Assembly: GCA_028688895.1 (NCBI GenBank)
Contig: JAQTXG010000003.1
Location: 1 to 64,000, forward strand
Length of the DNA: 64,000 nt
Direction: 5' to 3'
Source: Candidatus Altimarinota bacterium
GTDB lineage: Bacteria; Patescibacteriota; Gracilibacteria; BD1-5; UBA6164
The notes below the pieces were generated by a model. That model was given only the letters and a program-made list of their open reading frames with translations. It was not told where the DNA came from and made no database searches. Shown in pieces: positions 48,820-59,573 of the stretch (position 1 is its first letter; every line of letters starts with the position of its first letter). The position numbers were made by a program, and so were the translations under genes.

Positions 48820-49806
48820 ATGTTGAAATTATTATACATAAATTATTTTTTACTATTAATACCAATAATACTTTTTTTATTATTGTTATATTTTAAGTGA
48901 TGAAATAAAAAGTTTTTTTCAGCAATAGGTGATTTAAAAAATGTATTTAAATCAAATTCAAATTATTATAGGTTTTATTATTTGTTAATTTTTGTAATAT
49001 TTGTTTTATTTACAGTTGTATTTTCAAAGCCGGTTATTGGAAATACTTATCAAAATGTAATAAAAAATGGAATAGATATTCAAATAGTTTTGGATGTATC
49101 ATATTCTATGACTGCAACTGATCTGGATCCAAATAGATTGGAAGTAGCTAAAGATGTTATATATGATTTTGTAGATAGTATAGTTAGTGATAGATTATGA
49201 CTTATTATATATTCATGAAAAGTTTTTACATCTTTACCTCTCAATTTTGATTATAACATAATCAAGAAAACAATAAAAAAGATAGATATAAATACTATAA
49301 ATCAACAGTATATGTTTCTTCAATGAACTGCCACTTGAGATGCATTAATATTAGCTGGAAAATCATTTTCAAGTGATAATAGGGAAAAAGTAATTATTTT
49401 GCTTACTGATTGAGAGGCTAATAAATGAATGCATCCTTATGTGGCTGTAAAATACTTAAATGAAAAATATAACTGAAAAATAAGGATTTATACTGTAGGT
49501 ATTTGATGAGATGAAAAAACTACTGTTTCTGTTACAAGTCCTGATTGACAGATTCAAGAATTGGAAATATGATGAGTTAATGAAGAAGTTTTGAAAAATA
49601 TATCTACTAAAACAGACTGATTATATTTCAGAGCTACAGATAGAAATACTTTGGAGCAAATTTTTGATAAAATTTCTAAATTAGAAAAAAAAGAAATTAT
49701 AACAGAAACAGTTACTGTTAATATAGAAAAATATAGATTGTTTATTAATTTAGTAATAATTTTTTTCTTTATTTTTTTATTTTTAAAATATAAAAAAAAT
49801 ATATAA
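48820..49806 (+). CDS. batA: VWA-domain membrane protein (BatA-like)
   Basis: This 328-residue protein has two N-terminal membrane helices, a von Willebrand A domain and a C-terminal helix (FINLVIIFFFIFLFL). The metal-ion site is intact: DVSYSMTATD (DxSxS), GTATGDAL (Thr) and LLTDGEANKG (Asp). This is the BatA layout, with the VWA domain facing outside. It is encoded between the DUF4381-like gene and the second VWA gene in the moxR operon. It probably forms a membrane complex with BatB and the TPR protein. Confidence 0.92.
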
Positions 49807-49831
49807 ATTTTATTTTTTCTAATTAATTTTT

Positions 49832-50791
49832 ATGGTGTTTTCTAATTTAAATATACAAACAATCACACTATTTACAATTTTATTTTTATTATGAATTGTA
49901 TTGTTATTTTTGATTTGAAAAAAAAATAAAAATATCAGTTCTATAATTTTTTTATTTTTATCTTTTTTGTTTATTTTGATTAATATTTTTGAAATTAAAT
50001 GATGATATAATTCTGAAATTGTTAAATTTGAATCATGAAGAATTTTATTTGTAGTAGATGTAAGTAAAAGTATGGATGCTAATGATGTTTTAGAATATAG
50101 TAATAATATTTCTAGAATGAATTTATCTAAATATATGATAAATACTTATATATGAAAAAATCTAAGTAATTTGTATTGATTGATAATATTTGCTTGAGAA
50201 GCTATTGAAACATTGCCTTTTACAAATGAAATTACTTTGTTTAAAAATGTAATAAATTCTCTTGATAGTAATAAAATATCATTAGTTTGAACAAATTTAA
50301 ATAGTGTTTTTGAAAGTATTAATGATTATTTTTTCCTTGAAAATTATTGATGATTGGTAGTTGTTTTTACAGATTGATGAGATGAAAATATTGAAATTTC
50401 TGATAATTTAATGAAACTAATTAAGAACAATTGAGTTAAAATATTGTTAGTATGAGTGTGAACCAGTAGTTGATGACGTATACCTTTGTGAACAGATAAT
50501 ATGTGAAAAATAATTTATAAAAAGTATAATTGAAATGAATTATTGACTAGATTAAATAAAGATCAATTAATAAGATTGTCTAATACTTACAATTTTAGTT
50601 ATATGAGTATTGATAACATAGATAGTTACAATGAATTAGAAAAATCTATAGATGAAAATATTAAAAAAATAAGTATGGAGAAAAATATTAGTTATAGGAT
50701 AGACTATACTCGTTTTTTTATATTAATTTCATTTGTTTTTTTCGTGTTATTTTTAATTTTTGATAATTTTGTATGAATAAAAAAATCATAG
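49832..50791 (+). CDS. batB: VWA-domain membrane protein (BatB-like)
   Basis: This 319-residue protein has two membrane helices, then a VWA domain with VVDVSKSMDAND (DxSxS), GTNLNSVF (Thr) and VFTDGGDEN (Asp), and a last membrane helix. It is the usual second VWA partner in Bat operons, sharing topology with the preceding gene. Its last 19 bases overlap the start of the TPR gene in another frame, which suggests coupled translation. Confidence 0.92.
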
Positions 50792-51480
50792 TTATATTTA
50801 TTTTTATTTTATTTTTAATTATAATATTTAATTATAAGAATTTTTTTTCAACTTATTATTTTATAGAGGCAAATAAAAATTATGAGATTAATAATTTTTC
50901 TTGAGCTTTAGAAAATTACAATAAATCATATAAATATCTATCTTGATATGAATTGGAATACAATTTATGAAATACTAATTTTAAATTGTGATTAGAAAAT
51001 GAAAATACTGATACAAAATTTGAGTATTTTAAAAAATCAATTGAAAACTATTCTAAAGTAATTAAAAATGTAGATAAAGAAAATATATTGTATAATGATT
51101 CTGTCTATAATTTAGATATAGTAGCAAGAAACATCGTTGATTTGAGTCAAAAAATAGAAGAAGAAAAAAATGAAGAATCAAAATATAATGAAGAAAAACA
51201 AGAAAAAGATGAAAAACACGAAAATAATGATGAAAGCAAAGAAGAAATAGTAGATAATAATAAAAAAATAGATAAATCTGATGATAAATCAAATAATAAA
51301 TCAGATGAAGAAGTTAAATTGGATGAATTTTTAAGTCAATTATTCACTTCTCAGGAAATTCAAGATTTGGAAAATTATATAAATAATTTATCTAATGAGG
51401 ATGAATATAATAGACAATTTTATAATAATTTTAGTAATATTTGAAATCAAAAATTTGATTCTAATGAAAAAGATTGGTAA
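50773..51480 (+). CDS. batC: TPR-containing membrane protein (BatC-like)
   Basis: This 235-residue protein has one N-terminal helix (IIVIFIFILFLIIIFN). A short TPR-type helical pair follows (NNFSGALENYNKSYKYL, LEYNLGNTNFKLG). Then comes a very acidic Lys/Glu/Asp stretch with repeated EEKN, KEEI and DKSDD blocks, and a short C-terminal helix. BatC proteins have the same pattern of TPR plus acidic tail. It is the last gene of the operon and ends at a terminator. The ATG lies within the preceding gene, and this frame continues through the overlap. Confidence 0.82.
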
Positions 51481-51517
51481 AAAAATCCTAAAACTTTTAC
51501 AGTTTTAGGATTTTTTT
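51479..51517. terminator. Bidirectional Rho-independent terminator
   Basis: AAAAATCCTAAAACT pairs perfectly with AGTTTTAGGATTTTT around a 5-base loop, at the end of the Bat operon and the minus-strand ybaB gene. Confidence 0.92.
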
Positions 51518-51842
51518 AGTTTAAACCAGGCATTCACATATTTCACATTCACATTTGTTGCATAACTCATTGCATTTTTTCTGCTGCAACTTCTTGAGAT
51601 TTTTTAACTCATTTATTTATAGATTCTTTTATAGCACTTTCTAATGCTGTTTTTTGTGCATCGCTTAATCCAGGAATCAGTGAAGCAGTTTCAAAATCTA
51701 CTTTTTCTACTTTCATTTCTCAGTTAACTGTAATAACTAATCAGTTAACTTCAGCTTCTATAAATGTATTTTCTAATTCTTTTTTTACTTTCATTGCTTC
51801 TTGTTGCAATTTCATCATTTCTCATGCTTTTGAAAAATCCAT
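51516..51842 (-). CDS. ybaB: YbaB/EbfC nucleoid-associated protein
   Basis: This 108-residue protein fits the YbaB family: an N-terminal amphipathic helix (KAGEMMKLQQEAMKVKKEL), a beta hairpin with EVNGLVITVNGEMKV (family GlVkVtvnG), and DAQKTALESAIKESI. The C-terminus is Met/Gly-rich (GMGNMGMPG). The protein binds DNA as a dimer. It usually sits beside dnaX or recR, but neither is near here. Confidence 0.92.
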
Positions 51843-51966
51843 ATTTATTGTTTATATATTAAAATTGTGGTGATATTATATTAATTATTTAAAATATTTC
51901 AAATTTTTGCAATTAAAAAGTTTTTATGTTAATATTATTGTGTATATTAAAATTTAATTTAAAAAT

Positions 51967-52671
51967 ATGGCTCAAATAACAGATAATGATAATTCTGATT
52001 TATTAATTTTATCAGATGAGGATTCTACTAATATGGATACATTTATGTTGGATGATAATACAAAATTGGAAGATTCTACTGATAATGATGTAATATCTTT
52101 TGATGAAACTATTGATAATAATACTATTTTAGATAATTCTGATTCTAATAGTTCAATATCTTTTGAAAATAGTGATTTACTAGGTTCTGGTTTTGATGAT
52201 ATTAAAATTGATGAAGAATCTAATAATAGTTTAGATAATTCTTTTAGTTTTGATACGTCTCCATCTTCAGACCTGGATAATTCTTATAATAATAGTGAAT
52301 TGACATGATTGACTGAATTAAAATCTGAAAATGTTAGTTTAAATGAAATAGATGATAGTTCTAATAATTCAATTGATTTTAATGTGTCTGATAGTACAAG
52401 TGTTTGAACTATGGTAGATATATTGGATAGAGCAATGCATGAAATGACATCTAGATCAGAAGTTATAGAATCTGAAATAAATGTTGAAGAATCAAATATC
52501 ACTGATTTAAATAATCAAATTAAAGATTTAGAATCAAAAGTTGCTGTATGAGAACAAAAAGTATCTGATTTAAATAATGAAAAAACACTTATTTCTAAAA
52601 ATATTAAATCGTTAGAAAGAATGAAAACACAAGAAAATACAAATTCTGCTACAACTACAAAGAAAAAATAA
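51967..52671 (+). CDS. Acidic low-complexity protein with C-terminal coiled coil
   Basis: This 234-residue protein has a first 150 residues made almost entirely of Asp, Ser, Asn, Glu and Thr with scattered hydrophobic residues (SDLLILSDEDS, ISFDETIDNN), likely disordered. Residues about 155-215 form a heptad-type coiled coil (NIDSLESKV-like NQIKDLESKVAVGEQKV), and the tail is basic (TTTKKK). The unusual charge pattern suggests a scaffold or DNA- or partner-binding tether. It is monocistronic, with a terminator after the stop. Confidence 0.65.
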
Positions 52672-52677
52672 AAATAA

Positions 52678-52714
52678 AAAAATTGAAGATTAATTTTAAT
52701 CTTCAATTTTTTTT
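52678..52714. terminator. Bidirectional Rho-independent terminator
   Basis: GAAGATTAA pairs with TTAATCTTC across two bases, extended by A/T pairing, between convergent genes. The HAD stop is in the stem. Confidence 0.85.
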
Positions 52715-53262
52715 ATTTTTGGGATATAGTTGTTTCATTCCATCTCAACTAGCATAATATCTATATCTATTTCGAAAAAATCTTCTAGAAAATTTTTGTA
52801 ATCTATGAAATATTTTGGTCTATCTTCATATACTGTTATCTTATTTGGTATAAATTTCAGATGTTCTACTATGTATTTGATAGTTTCTAAAATTTTTTCT
52901 TCTGGATTTGATACTATACGATAATTGATATGGTTTAATTTACATGATTTGATTTTTTCTTCTTGTATATCTTCATATCAAGCAGTTAGTATTAAGTCGT
53001 GATTTTCTCTTAATTTTGAAGTTATTGTAGTTGGAAAATCTTTATCTACATAAAACATATCGATAAAATTTTTTATTCATATTGTGTCAACAATATATTG
53101 ATTTCATTCATTTCACCTTCTTCATTTTCTAACATCACTTTCAATTGCTTCTCTGGTACAAAATATAGTATCGTCAAAATCACTAATTATTAAATCTATA
53201 TCTCTTTTTTCTAACTTGTTTTTTTTCATTTCAAGTTCATTTATATCTGTTTCAGTAAACAT
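52696..53262 (-). CDS. HAD-superfamily hydrolase-like protein
   Basis: This 188-residue protein has the HAD nucleophile motif LIISDFDDTIFCT (DxDxT) after a charged N-terminal helix. ILTAGYED stands near motif II, and KITVYEDRPKYF (an ED pair in the motif IV position) follows. The substrate is unknown. The gene is last in the T-box-controlled ileS unit; the ileS stop is only 2 bp before its ATG, so it is co-expressed with IleRS. It may repair or recycle a metabolite linked to charging, but that is speculation. Confidence 0.75.
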
Positions 53263-53264
53263 AC

Positions 53265-56200
53265 TTATTTTTTAAGTTTTATAATAATATTTAGTCATTC
53301 GATATCAATATTTTTTTCTAAATCAAACTCTTTTATATCATTTACTATACTAGATAATGTTTCAGTTTCTATATATTTTTGAAATATATTTAATACATTT
53401 CCAGCTCATAAAATAGATACTTGTATTCTATCATCTACTTGGTAATCTGCTTCTTTTCTAGATTCTTGAATTTGTCTAACAATATCTCTTGCTAATCATT
53501 CTAATCTTAGTTCTTCAGTAATATCACCAGATATAGCTACAACAGTTCAGTTACCACTTTCAATAAATTCATTTGTATGATAAATTTCTTTTATATTTGT
53601 TTCAAATACTAATTCAAAATCTCATTCTTCAAGAATAAAATCTCAAACTTTTAAATTTCAGTCAGGTTGAATTTCAAAATTACCTGACTTTGCTTCTGTA
53701 AGAATAAATTTTACATTTGCTCCAAATTTTGGTCAAATTGTTCTACCATTTGGTTTACACACTTTTAATGGCATTTCATCTGTTTCAAATACTTTGATTT
53801 CTTTTATATTTAATTCTTCTTTAATTATTTCTTTATAATATTCATTAAAATTTTCTAAAACTTTAATGTATTGTAATGGTTGTCTAACTCTTATTTTTGC
53901 ATTTGCTCTTGCCGATAATCAAAGTGTAATTATTTTTTGAACTTTATCTGTATCTGAATTTAATTTTTCATCAATAAGGTTAGAATCATAAGTAGGAAAA
54001 TTAGTTAAATGGACAGATTTTTCTCATGTTAATTCTTTGTAAATATGTTCAGAAATAAAAGGCATAAATGGAGCAATAATCTTTGTTAATTCAACAAGTG
54101 TATAATATAGAGTTTCATAAGCTTCTAATTTATCTGTGTCATTTTCAGATTTCCAAAATCTTTTTCTAGATCTTCTGATATACCAATTAGTTAGATTATC
54201 CATGAATTTTACTATTGGTTTTGCTGCTTCATTTAATTTGTAAGAATCAAATCAATAAGTTACTTCTTTTGTTAATTCATTTAATTCTGATATTAACCAT
54301 TTATCTAGATTGTTATTTCTAGTTTTTGATCAAGTTGGTTTGAAATTATCTATATTTGCATATGTAGTGAAAAAATAATATGTATTCCATAGTGGTAATA
54401 GTACTTTTTTGACAATTTCTTCTACTCATATTTCAGCAAATCTAAAATCTTGTGCTTCTACTACAGGACTATTCATTAGATAAAATCTCATGGCATCAGC
54501 TCAGTATTTTTCAAAAATCAGATGTGGATCGGGGTAGTTTTGTTTGCTTTTTGACATTTTTTGTCAGTCTTCAGCTAATACTATACCATTAACTATTACA
54601 TTTAAAAATGGTGTATTATCAAATAGCGCTGTTCAAAGAATAAGTAGTGTATAAAACCATCATCTAGTTTGATCAATACCTTCTGCGATGAAATCAGCTG
54701 GAAATTTAAAATTATCTGAATTTTCAAAAGGGAAGTGTTTACTTGCATAAGGCATAGCTCATGATTCAAACCAACAGTCTAATACTTCAGGTATTCTAGT
54801 TAATTTAGAACCTGTTTTTGGATGAGTTAAATATATTTCATCTACAAAATGTTTATGAATATCTACCTCCTCTCATGTATTTGTATAATAATATTTATCG
54901 TTTTCTTCTTTTATTTGTCAAAACTCTTTATTTAGTTCATACATTTCCTTTACTGAACCTATACATACTTCATCTTTTTTATCTTCAGATTGCCAAACAG
55001 GTATAGCAGATCACCAGTATCTATTTCTAGATATATTCCAATCGCGAGCATTTTCAACCCATTTCCCAAATCTACCATTTTTGATAATATCTGGTATCCA
55101 ATTTATTTTTTGATTGTTAATAACCATTTTTTCTCTGATTTTTTCTACTGCTACATACCAAGCTGATATTCATCTATAAATCAGTGGAGTATCACACCTC
55201 CAACAATGTGGATATGAGTGATCAATGGTAGATATTTTCATTACATCTCATCTATCTTTTAGTATTTGTATTACTTCTTCATTGTAATCAAATACATATT
55301 TTCAATTATCAGACAAAGTATTTGTAGTTTTTCAGCTATCATCTATGTGAGATACAAAACCTAAATCATGTTCTTTTCAGATAATGAAATCGTCTTCTCA
55401 ATACGCAGGAGCAATATGTACAATTCAAGTACCAGATTCAGTAGTTACATGATGACCTATTACTACATGATATACATTTTTTCATAAATATACATCTGTT
55501 CATAAATCAACTCACATATCTGTAATTTGAGTTTTGAAATCATTAAATATTGGTTCGTATTTAATTCATTGTAGACAAGCTCATTTATATTGTCTAACTT
55601 GTCTATAATCGTCTTCGTTTTTGTAATAATCTTTTAATCTATCACTAGCTAATACATATGTTTCTCAAGATTTATTATCAATTATTTCCGAGTACATAAT
55701 ATCAGCTCATACTGCTAATCATAGATTTGCCATAAGAGTCCATGGAGTAGTTGTCCAAGCTAATATGTATTTGTTTTCATTTCATACTACTTTGAATTTA
55801 ACTGTAAGTGTTTTATCTTGTTTGTCTTTGTATCATTGGTTCACTTCGAAGTTTGATAGTGGGGTAGTACATCTAGGACAGTATGGTACAACTCTGTGTC
55901 ATTCATATATCAATCATTTATCATATAGTGATTTGTATACCCACCAAACTGATTCCATGAAGTTTGTATCCATAGTTTTATATCAGTTTTTCATATCTAC
56001 CCATCTCCCCATTCTATTTACAGTTTTTTCCCATTCTTCTACATATCAAAATACATTTGATCTACAAGTTTCATTGAAAGTATGTATTCAGATTTTTTCT
56101 ATATCATCTCTACCTGAAATTTCTAGTTTTTTTTCAACTATATTTTCAATAGGTAATCAGTGACAATCCCAGCCAAATACTCTCTCAACTCTTTTACCTT

Positions 56201-56429
56201 TCATAGTTTGATATCTAGGTATCACATCTTTTAGTGTACCTGCTAATATATGTCCATAATGGGGTGTCCCAGTAGCAAACGGAGGACCGTCATAGAAATT
56301 GAACTCTTCTGCATCTTTTCTATTATTTACAGATGCTTCAAATATTTTATTTTCTTGCCAAAATTTTAGCATTTTTTCTTCCAGTTTAGGGAAAGATTGT
56401 TTTGGGTTTACTTTTTCGAAATTTTTCAT
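53265..56429 (-). CDS. ileS: Isoleucyl-tRNA synthetase, IleS2-like
   Basis: This 1054-residue class I synthetase has [16 protein letters not shown] (HIGH motif as HYGH), VFGWDCHGLP, the editing domain ([15 protein letters not shown]), [12 protein letters not shown] zinc knuckle, GWFYTLLIL and [10 protein letters not shown] (KMSKS). The GWDCHG form and the long C-terminal region mark the IleS2 group, often less sensitive to mupirocin. The start is set at the ATG of [11 protein letters not shown], as in relatives. An in-frame GTG 27 bp upstream is not needed. It is the middle gene of the T-box unit (76-aa gene, ileS, HAD), so isoleucyl-tRNA supply probably controls all three. Confidence 0.95.
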
Positions 56430-56442
56430 TTTTTTTATTTTA

Positions 56443-56673
56443 TTATTTAAACTCACTAATTAATCTCAATGCTTCTTCTTTGTATTCTAGCTCTCATAAC
56501 TCTGAATAAAGAGTTGCTTCTTGTAGTATATCATCTATTGCTTCCATATCATCTTCTGGAAGTTGATTTGTATATAGGTATTCTAGTATATAATTTATTG
56601 AATCCATATCATCAGCAATTATCGCAGTTTCTAGTTTTGATAAATAATCATTATATAATTTAGTTTTGTTCAT
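56443..56673 (-). CDS. Small acidic protein of unknown function (76 aa)
   Basis: This 76-residue protein is helical and acidic ([26 protein letters not shown]) with no Cys and no membrane segment. It is first in the ileS transcript, 19 bp after the T-box terminator and 13 bp before the ileS ATG. Its acidic helices resemble small accessory or partner proteins, but I recognise no family. The start is the first ATG after the terminator. Confidence 0.7.
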
Positions 56674-56691
56674 TTTTCAATATTTAAATAA

Positions 56692-56750
56692 TAAAAAAAG
56701 TATAAAATAAATGATTTGATATTTTCAAATCTATATTTATTTTATACTTT
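56692..56750 (-). terminator. T-box terminator hairpin
   Basis: On the minus strand AAAGTATAAAATAAAT pairs with ATTTATTTTATACTTT, extended by GATTTG/CAAATC around a short loop, and is followed by seven T. It competes with the T-box antiterminator. Confidence 0.85.
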
Positions 56751-56900
56751 CGGTCCTTCGTAGCTTTAGCGAAGAAGGAAGTTACCACCTAAAGTTTTAC
56801 TTGATTTTATTTTTATGACGGAGATTTTCGACTTCGTGAGGTTCTACTAAGTAATTATACTTTTCTTCCTCCAGCTTGTGGTTGATAGCCACTCAAATGC
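56692..56900 (-). promoter_or_regulatory. T-box riboswitch, isoleucine-type, with very short specifier hairpin
   Basis: It is read on the minus strand, from 56900 down to 56692. A hairpin GTGG-CTATCAA-CCAC (56892-56878) carries ATC, an Ile codon, in its loop (56886-56884). About 85 bases later comes the T-box stretch AGGTGGTAAC (56789-56780), close to the consensus AGGGTGGNACC. Its TGGT would pair with ACCA of a tRNA with discriminator A, as tRNA-Ile has. ACTTTAGG and CCGAAAGT, and TCCTTC and GAAGGA, pair to give a two-helix antiterminator with an 8-base TGGT bulge (56795-56746). The CCGAAAGT arm overlaps the 5' arm of the terminator at 56750-56692, so the two are mutually exclusive. The regulated unit starts at 56673 and includes ileS. 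Confidence 0.8.
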
Positions 56901-57016
56901 TTTTTTTTATTTTATATAAAATATTTTATTTTACAAATTTTATTTTATTTATTTTTTACTTTTTTATTACTATATGTTATTATTATATAAATTATAATTT
57001 ATAAATATAAAAAAAT

Positions 57017-57358
57017 ATGGTAGTTAATAAATATTTTTCTGATTTACCAGTAAAATCACAATCTAACATTGTAGATGCTTTTGATAAAATTGATTTATGT
57101 AAAACACCTAATATGGTTGAAAGAATATGTGAAATAAGAACTAAAAAAGCTGATGATTTTAAATATAGATTATCAGTTGTTAAGAAACAATTAAAAATAG
57201 AAGAAAATTTTTTAGATGATTATAAATGATTACTAGATATGTGATTATGAAATGATATGGAAAATAGAATTTTAGAACAGGAGAGAATTATTTCAGAATT
57301 GTCAGATAGAATTATTTTTTTGGAGTGAGAAATTAAAAAAGAATTATTAGATGATTAA
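57017..57358 (+). CDS. Small coiled-coil protein
   Basis: This 113-residue protein is helical and charged. The first half has FSDLPVKSQSNIVDAF and CKTPNMVERICEIR, the second RILEQERIISELSDRIIFLEGEIKKELL, a clear coiled coil. It is monocistronic, between the T-box promoter region and a palindromic terminator. No family is recognised; it looks like a small scaffolding or dimerising protein. Confidence 0.62.
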
Positions 57359-57388
57359 AAAATACATTTCATATGAAATGTATTTTTT
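57357..57388. terminator. Bidirectional Rho-independent terminator
   Basis: AAAAAATACATTTCAT is followed directly by its perfect complement, ending in T residues. It lies between convergent genes. Confidence 0.88.
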
Positions 57389-57390
57389 AA

Positions 57391-58032
57391 TTATCAATTA
57401 TCTTTAATTTTTTTTAAAATTTTATCAATATTTTTTACTGAGTCTAATACTTCATTTCAATCTTCTTCAAAATCTCATATTCTTACAAATTTAATATTTG
57501 CTTCATTTGCAAATAATTTATCCATATCTCAATCTCAAAAATATATGCTATTTTTGTAAAAATTTTCATCTTCTGAATAATTTTTAAAAATATTAATATG
57601 TTGAAATCATTTTTTTATTTCATCACTTCAGTAAATTAGTTCAAAACACTCTTTTATTCATCATATTTCAAGTACATCTTTTGCGAACTTTGTAGAATTT
57701 CATGTAGTTAAAAATAGTTTATAATTTTTTGAAAATTCTTTTATTTTTTCTGGTACTCATTTGAAAAATTCTATTTCATTTTCTTTTTTTCTGATACTTT
57801 TATATATTTTTTCTCATATTTGATGTATTTCTTTTTCTGTAAAATTTTTATCAATAAAAATCATTTTTAGTTGATCAAATACATTCATTCAAGCTGTAGT
57901 TCAAAATATATATTTAGCTTTTTCTAAATAATTTTCATCTACTTTTTTTACACAATGTAGAGCTTGTAGTGTATTTATTTTATTTGATTTAATAAGTGTT
58001 CAATCTAAATCAAATATTAAGTATTTTATCAT
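57391..58032 (-). CDS. HAD-superfamily phosphatase (PGP-like)
   Basis: This 213-residue protein has all HAD motifs: LIFDLDGTLIK (DxDGT), FLTTGNST (motif II Thr), KKGFQHINIF (Lys), IYFGDGDMDKLFA (motif IV) and a final FVRIGDFEED. The cap is helical and C1-type, as in beta-phosphoglucomutase/phosphoglycolate phosphatase relatives. The substrate is not predictable. It is monocistronic, next to the 31-bp repeat block. Confidence 0.86.
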
Positions 58033-58057
58033 TTTTTTATTTTTAATTTATATTTTG

Positions 58058-58139
58058 CTAGATTTTACTGTGAAAATCTAACATGTTACTAGATTTTACT
58101 GTAAATATCCAACATGTTTCTAGATTTTACAGTGTATAA
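58058..58139. repeat. Tandem repeat, 31-bp unit
   Basis: The unit CTAGATTTTACTGT....ATC.AACATGTT starts at 58058, 58089 and 58120, spaced 31 bp; the third copy is partial. The first copy contains the hairpin AGATTTT-ACTGTG-AAAATCT. The block covers the end of the neighbouring minus-strand gene: its stop lies at the edge of copy two. Confidence 0.8.
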
Positions 58140-59465
58140 TTTTGCATTTCATTTTTTTTCTACTGGTATTAGTTTTGATTTAAAGTAGTTTAAAATTTCT
58201 TCTTTTTTAAATTTTTCATCTAAATCTTTGTATTCATTTAATAGTTCATTAATCAATTTTTTTATAAATGGTTCAGAGATATATCATTTTAATCTAATCC
58301 AAGTCAATATAATTTTTCATACTTCAAGTATTCTGTGGTCTGATAATCCTTCTTCATTTTTGTTTCATACTAATATCATTCTCAATTCTACAGAGTGTCA
58401 TTTTTTTTGAGATTTTGAATCATTTAGATTAATTGGTAAATCAACTTCTCATATTATTTTTACATCTTTATAATCTTGGTTTTGCATAGGATTAGGATTG
58501 AAATGTAGATTTTTTATTAGATTTAAAAAATCTCAAGTTATTAATCATTCTTTTTCCATTTTTTCAACTAATTCTTTATCTATAATTCATTTATTTTTAA
58601 AACTATTTACTGTGTTTATTAGTTCTCATTCTTCAATCCTATTATGAAATAATGACAAATAAAAATAAGATAATAATAATAATGCATCTTCCTTGTTTTT
58701 TACTTCAAACTCTATTCAAATAGAATCGTTTAAACTTTTTCAATTTATGTATTTTTCATCCTTTAATATTTTAAAAGTTCATGAGTTATGTTCTTTTCAT
58801 CTAATTCTTAATTTGAATTCTATTATTTTACCTCAAATTATAGTTCTTCATTTACTACATCCCAAATTCATTAGCATTTCATAATCATCTATCATTGTTG
58901 AAGGTATTATTTTTTCTCTTGCTAGATATATGCTTTTTTTATCTAATTCTACTAATTCTGGTGTATCAATTATTTCATTGATTGCATAAGAAATTTTTGC
59001 AATACTACAATTGAATTGTGAAGATATTACTCATTTTGTAGTATCTTTTAGGAAATTAATTATATCTTCTTTTTTGTTAAAATATTTTTTTCTGTTTTTA
59101 TATTTTTTCGGTATATTTCATTTTAATTCTTCTTCATAAAAATCTAAAGATTGTTTAAATATATAGTTGAAGTAATCAATTGCTTCTGGATTATCAATTG
59201 TTACTTGACTCGTTCATATATTACTTTCTGATTCTATTTCTTTAGTTTTATTTATTAAAAATTTATTTAATAATTTTTCTATTTCTTTATCACTTAGTCA
59301 TTTTAAATTAAATAAATCCAATTTATTTATAAGCTTTCAATTTACTTCTTTTCAATAATCCAAAAATAACATTTCTAACATTATTTCTGAAAATCAGTTT
59401 TTATTAAATATCATAGATTCTTTATCTATGTCTGATTTACTATCTATTCTATATCTACTTGTCAT
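58089..59465 (-). CDS. Unknown protein, possible degenerate RelA/SpoT-synthetase-like
   Basis: This 458-residue soluble protein has an N-terminal half that is helical and charged with no motif. From about residue 215 the order of short elements (IIEFKLRIRGKEHNSGTFKI, LNDSIGIEFEVKNKEDA, then KKGHSVELRMILVG) is reminiscent of a RelA/SpoT synthetase core: R.K..S...K, D..G...V, EIQIRT. The key residues are too weak to be sure, and an unrelated nucleotidyltransferase is just as possible. Its last dozen residues and UAG stop are encoded within the 31-bp repeat, so the C-terminus may be a recent extension. It is monocistronic on the minus strand. Confidence 0.6.
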
Positions 59466-59540
59466 TTTTAATTGTTAATTGTATTTTATTTATTATATCA
59501 TAAATTTTGTCTTATAACAAAATAAATTTTTATTTAATTT

Positions 59541-59573
59541 AAAAAAAACATAAATCATTTGATTTATGTTTTA
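59541..59573 (-). terminator. Terminator of the ITPase-like gene
   Basis: AAAACATAAATC pairs with GATTTATGTTTT around a 4-base loop, overlapping the gene's stop. A-rich sequence on the plus strand gives the U run on the minus strand. Confidence 0.75.

Noticed and set aside
53265-56456. IleRS start at the upstream in-frame GTG (56456).
   Set aside because: It would overlap the upstream gene; the ATG at 56429 gives the N-terminus seen in relatives.
56692-56910. tRNA, tmRNA, RNase P or SRP RNA in the folded ileS upstream region.
   Set aside because: No acceptor CCA, no tRNA arms and no RNase P or SRP core motif; the T-box explanation covers the conserved blocks and the terminator.
58058-58139. 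CRISPR array for the 31-bp repeats.
   Set aside because: Copies are directly adjacent without spacers and overlap a coding end.
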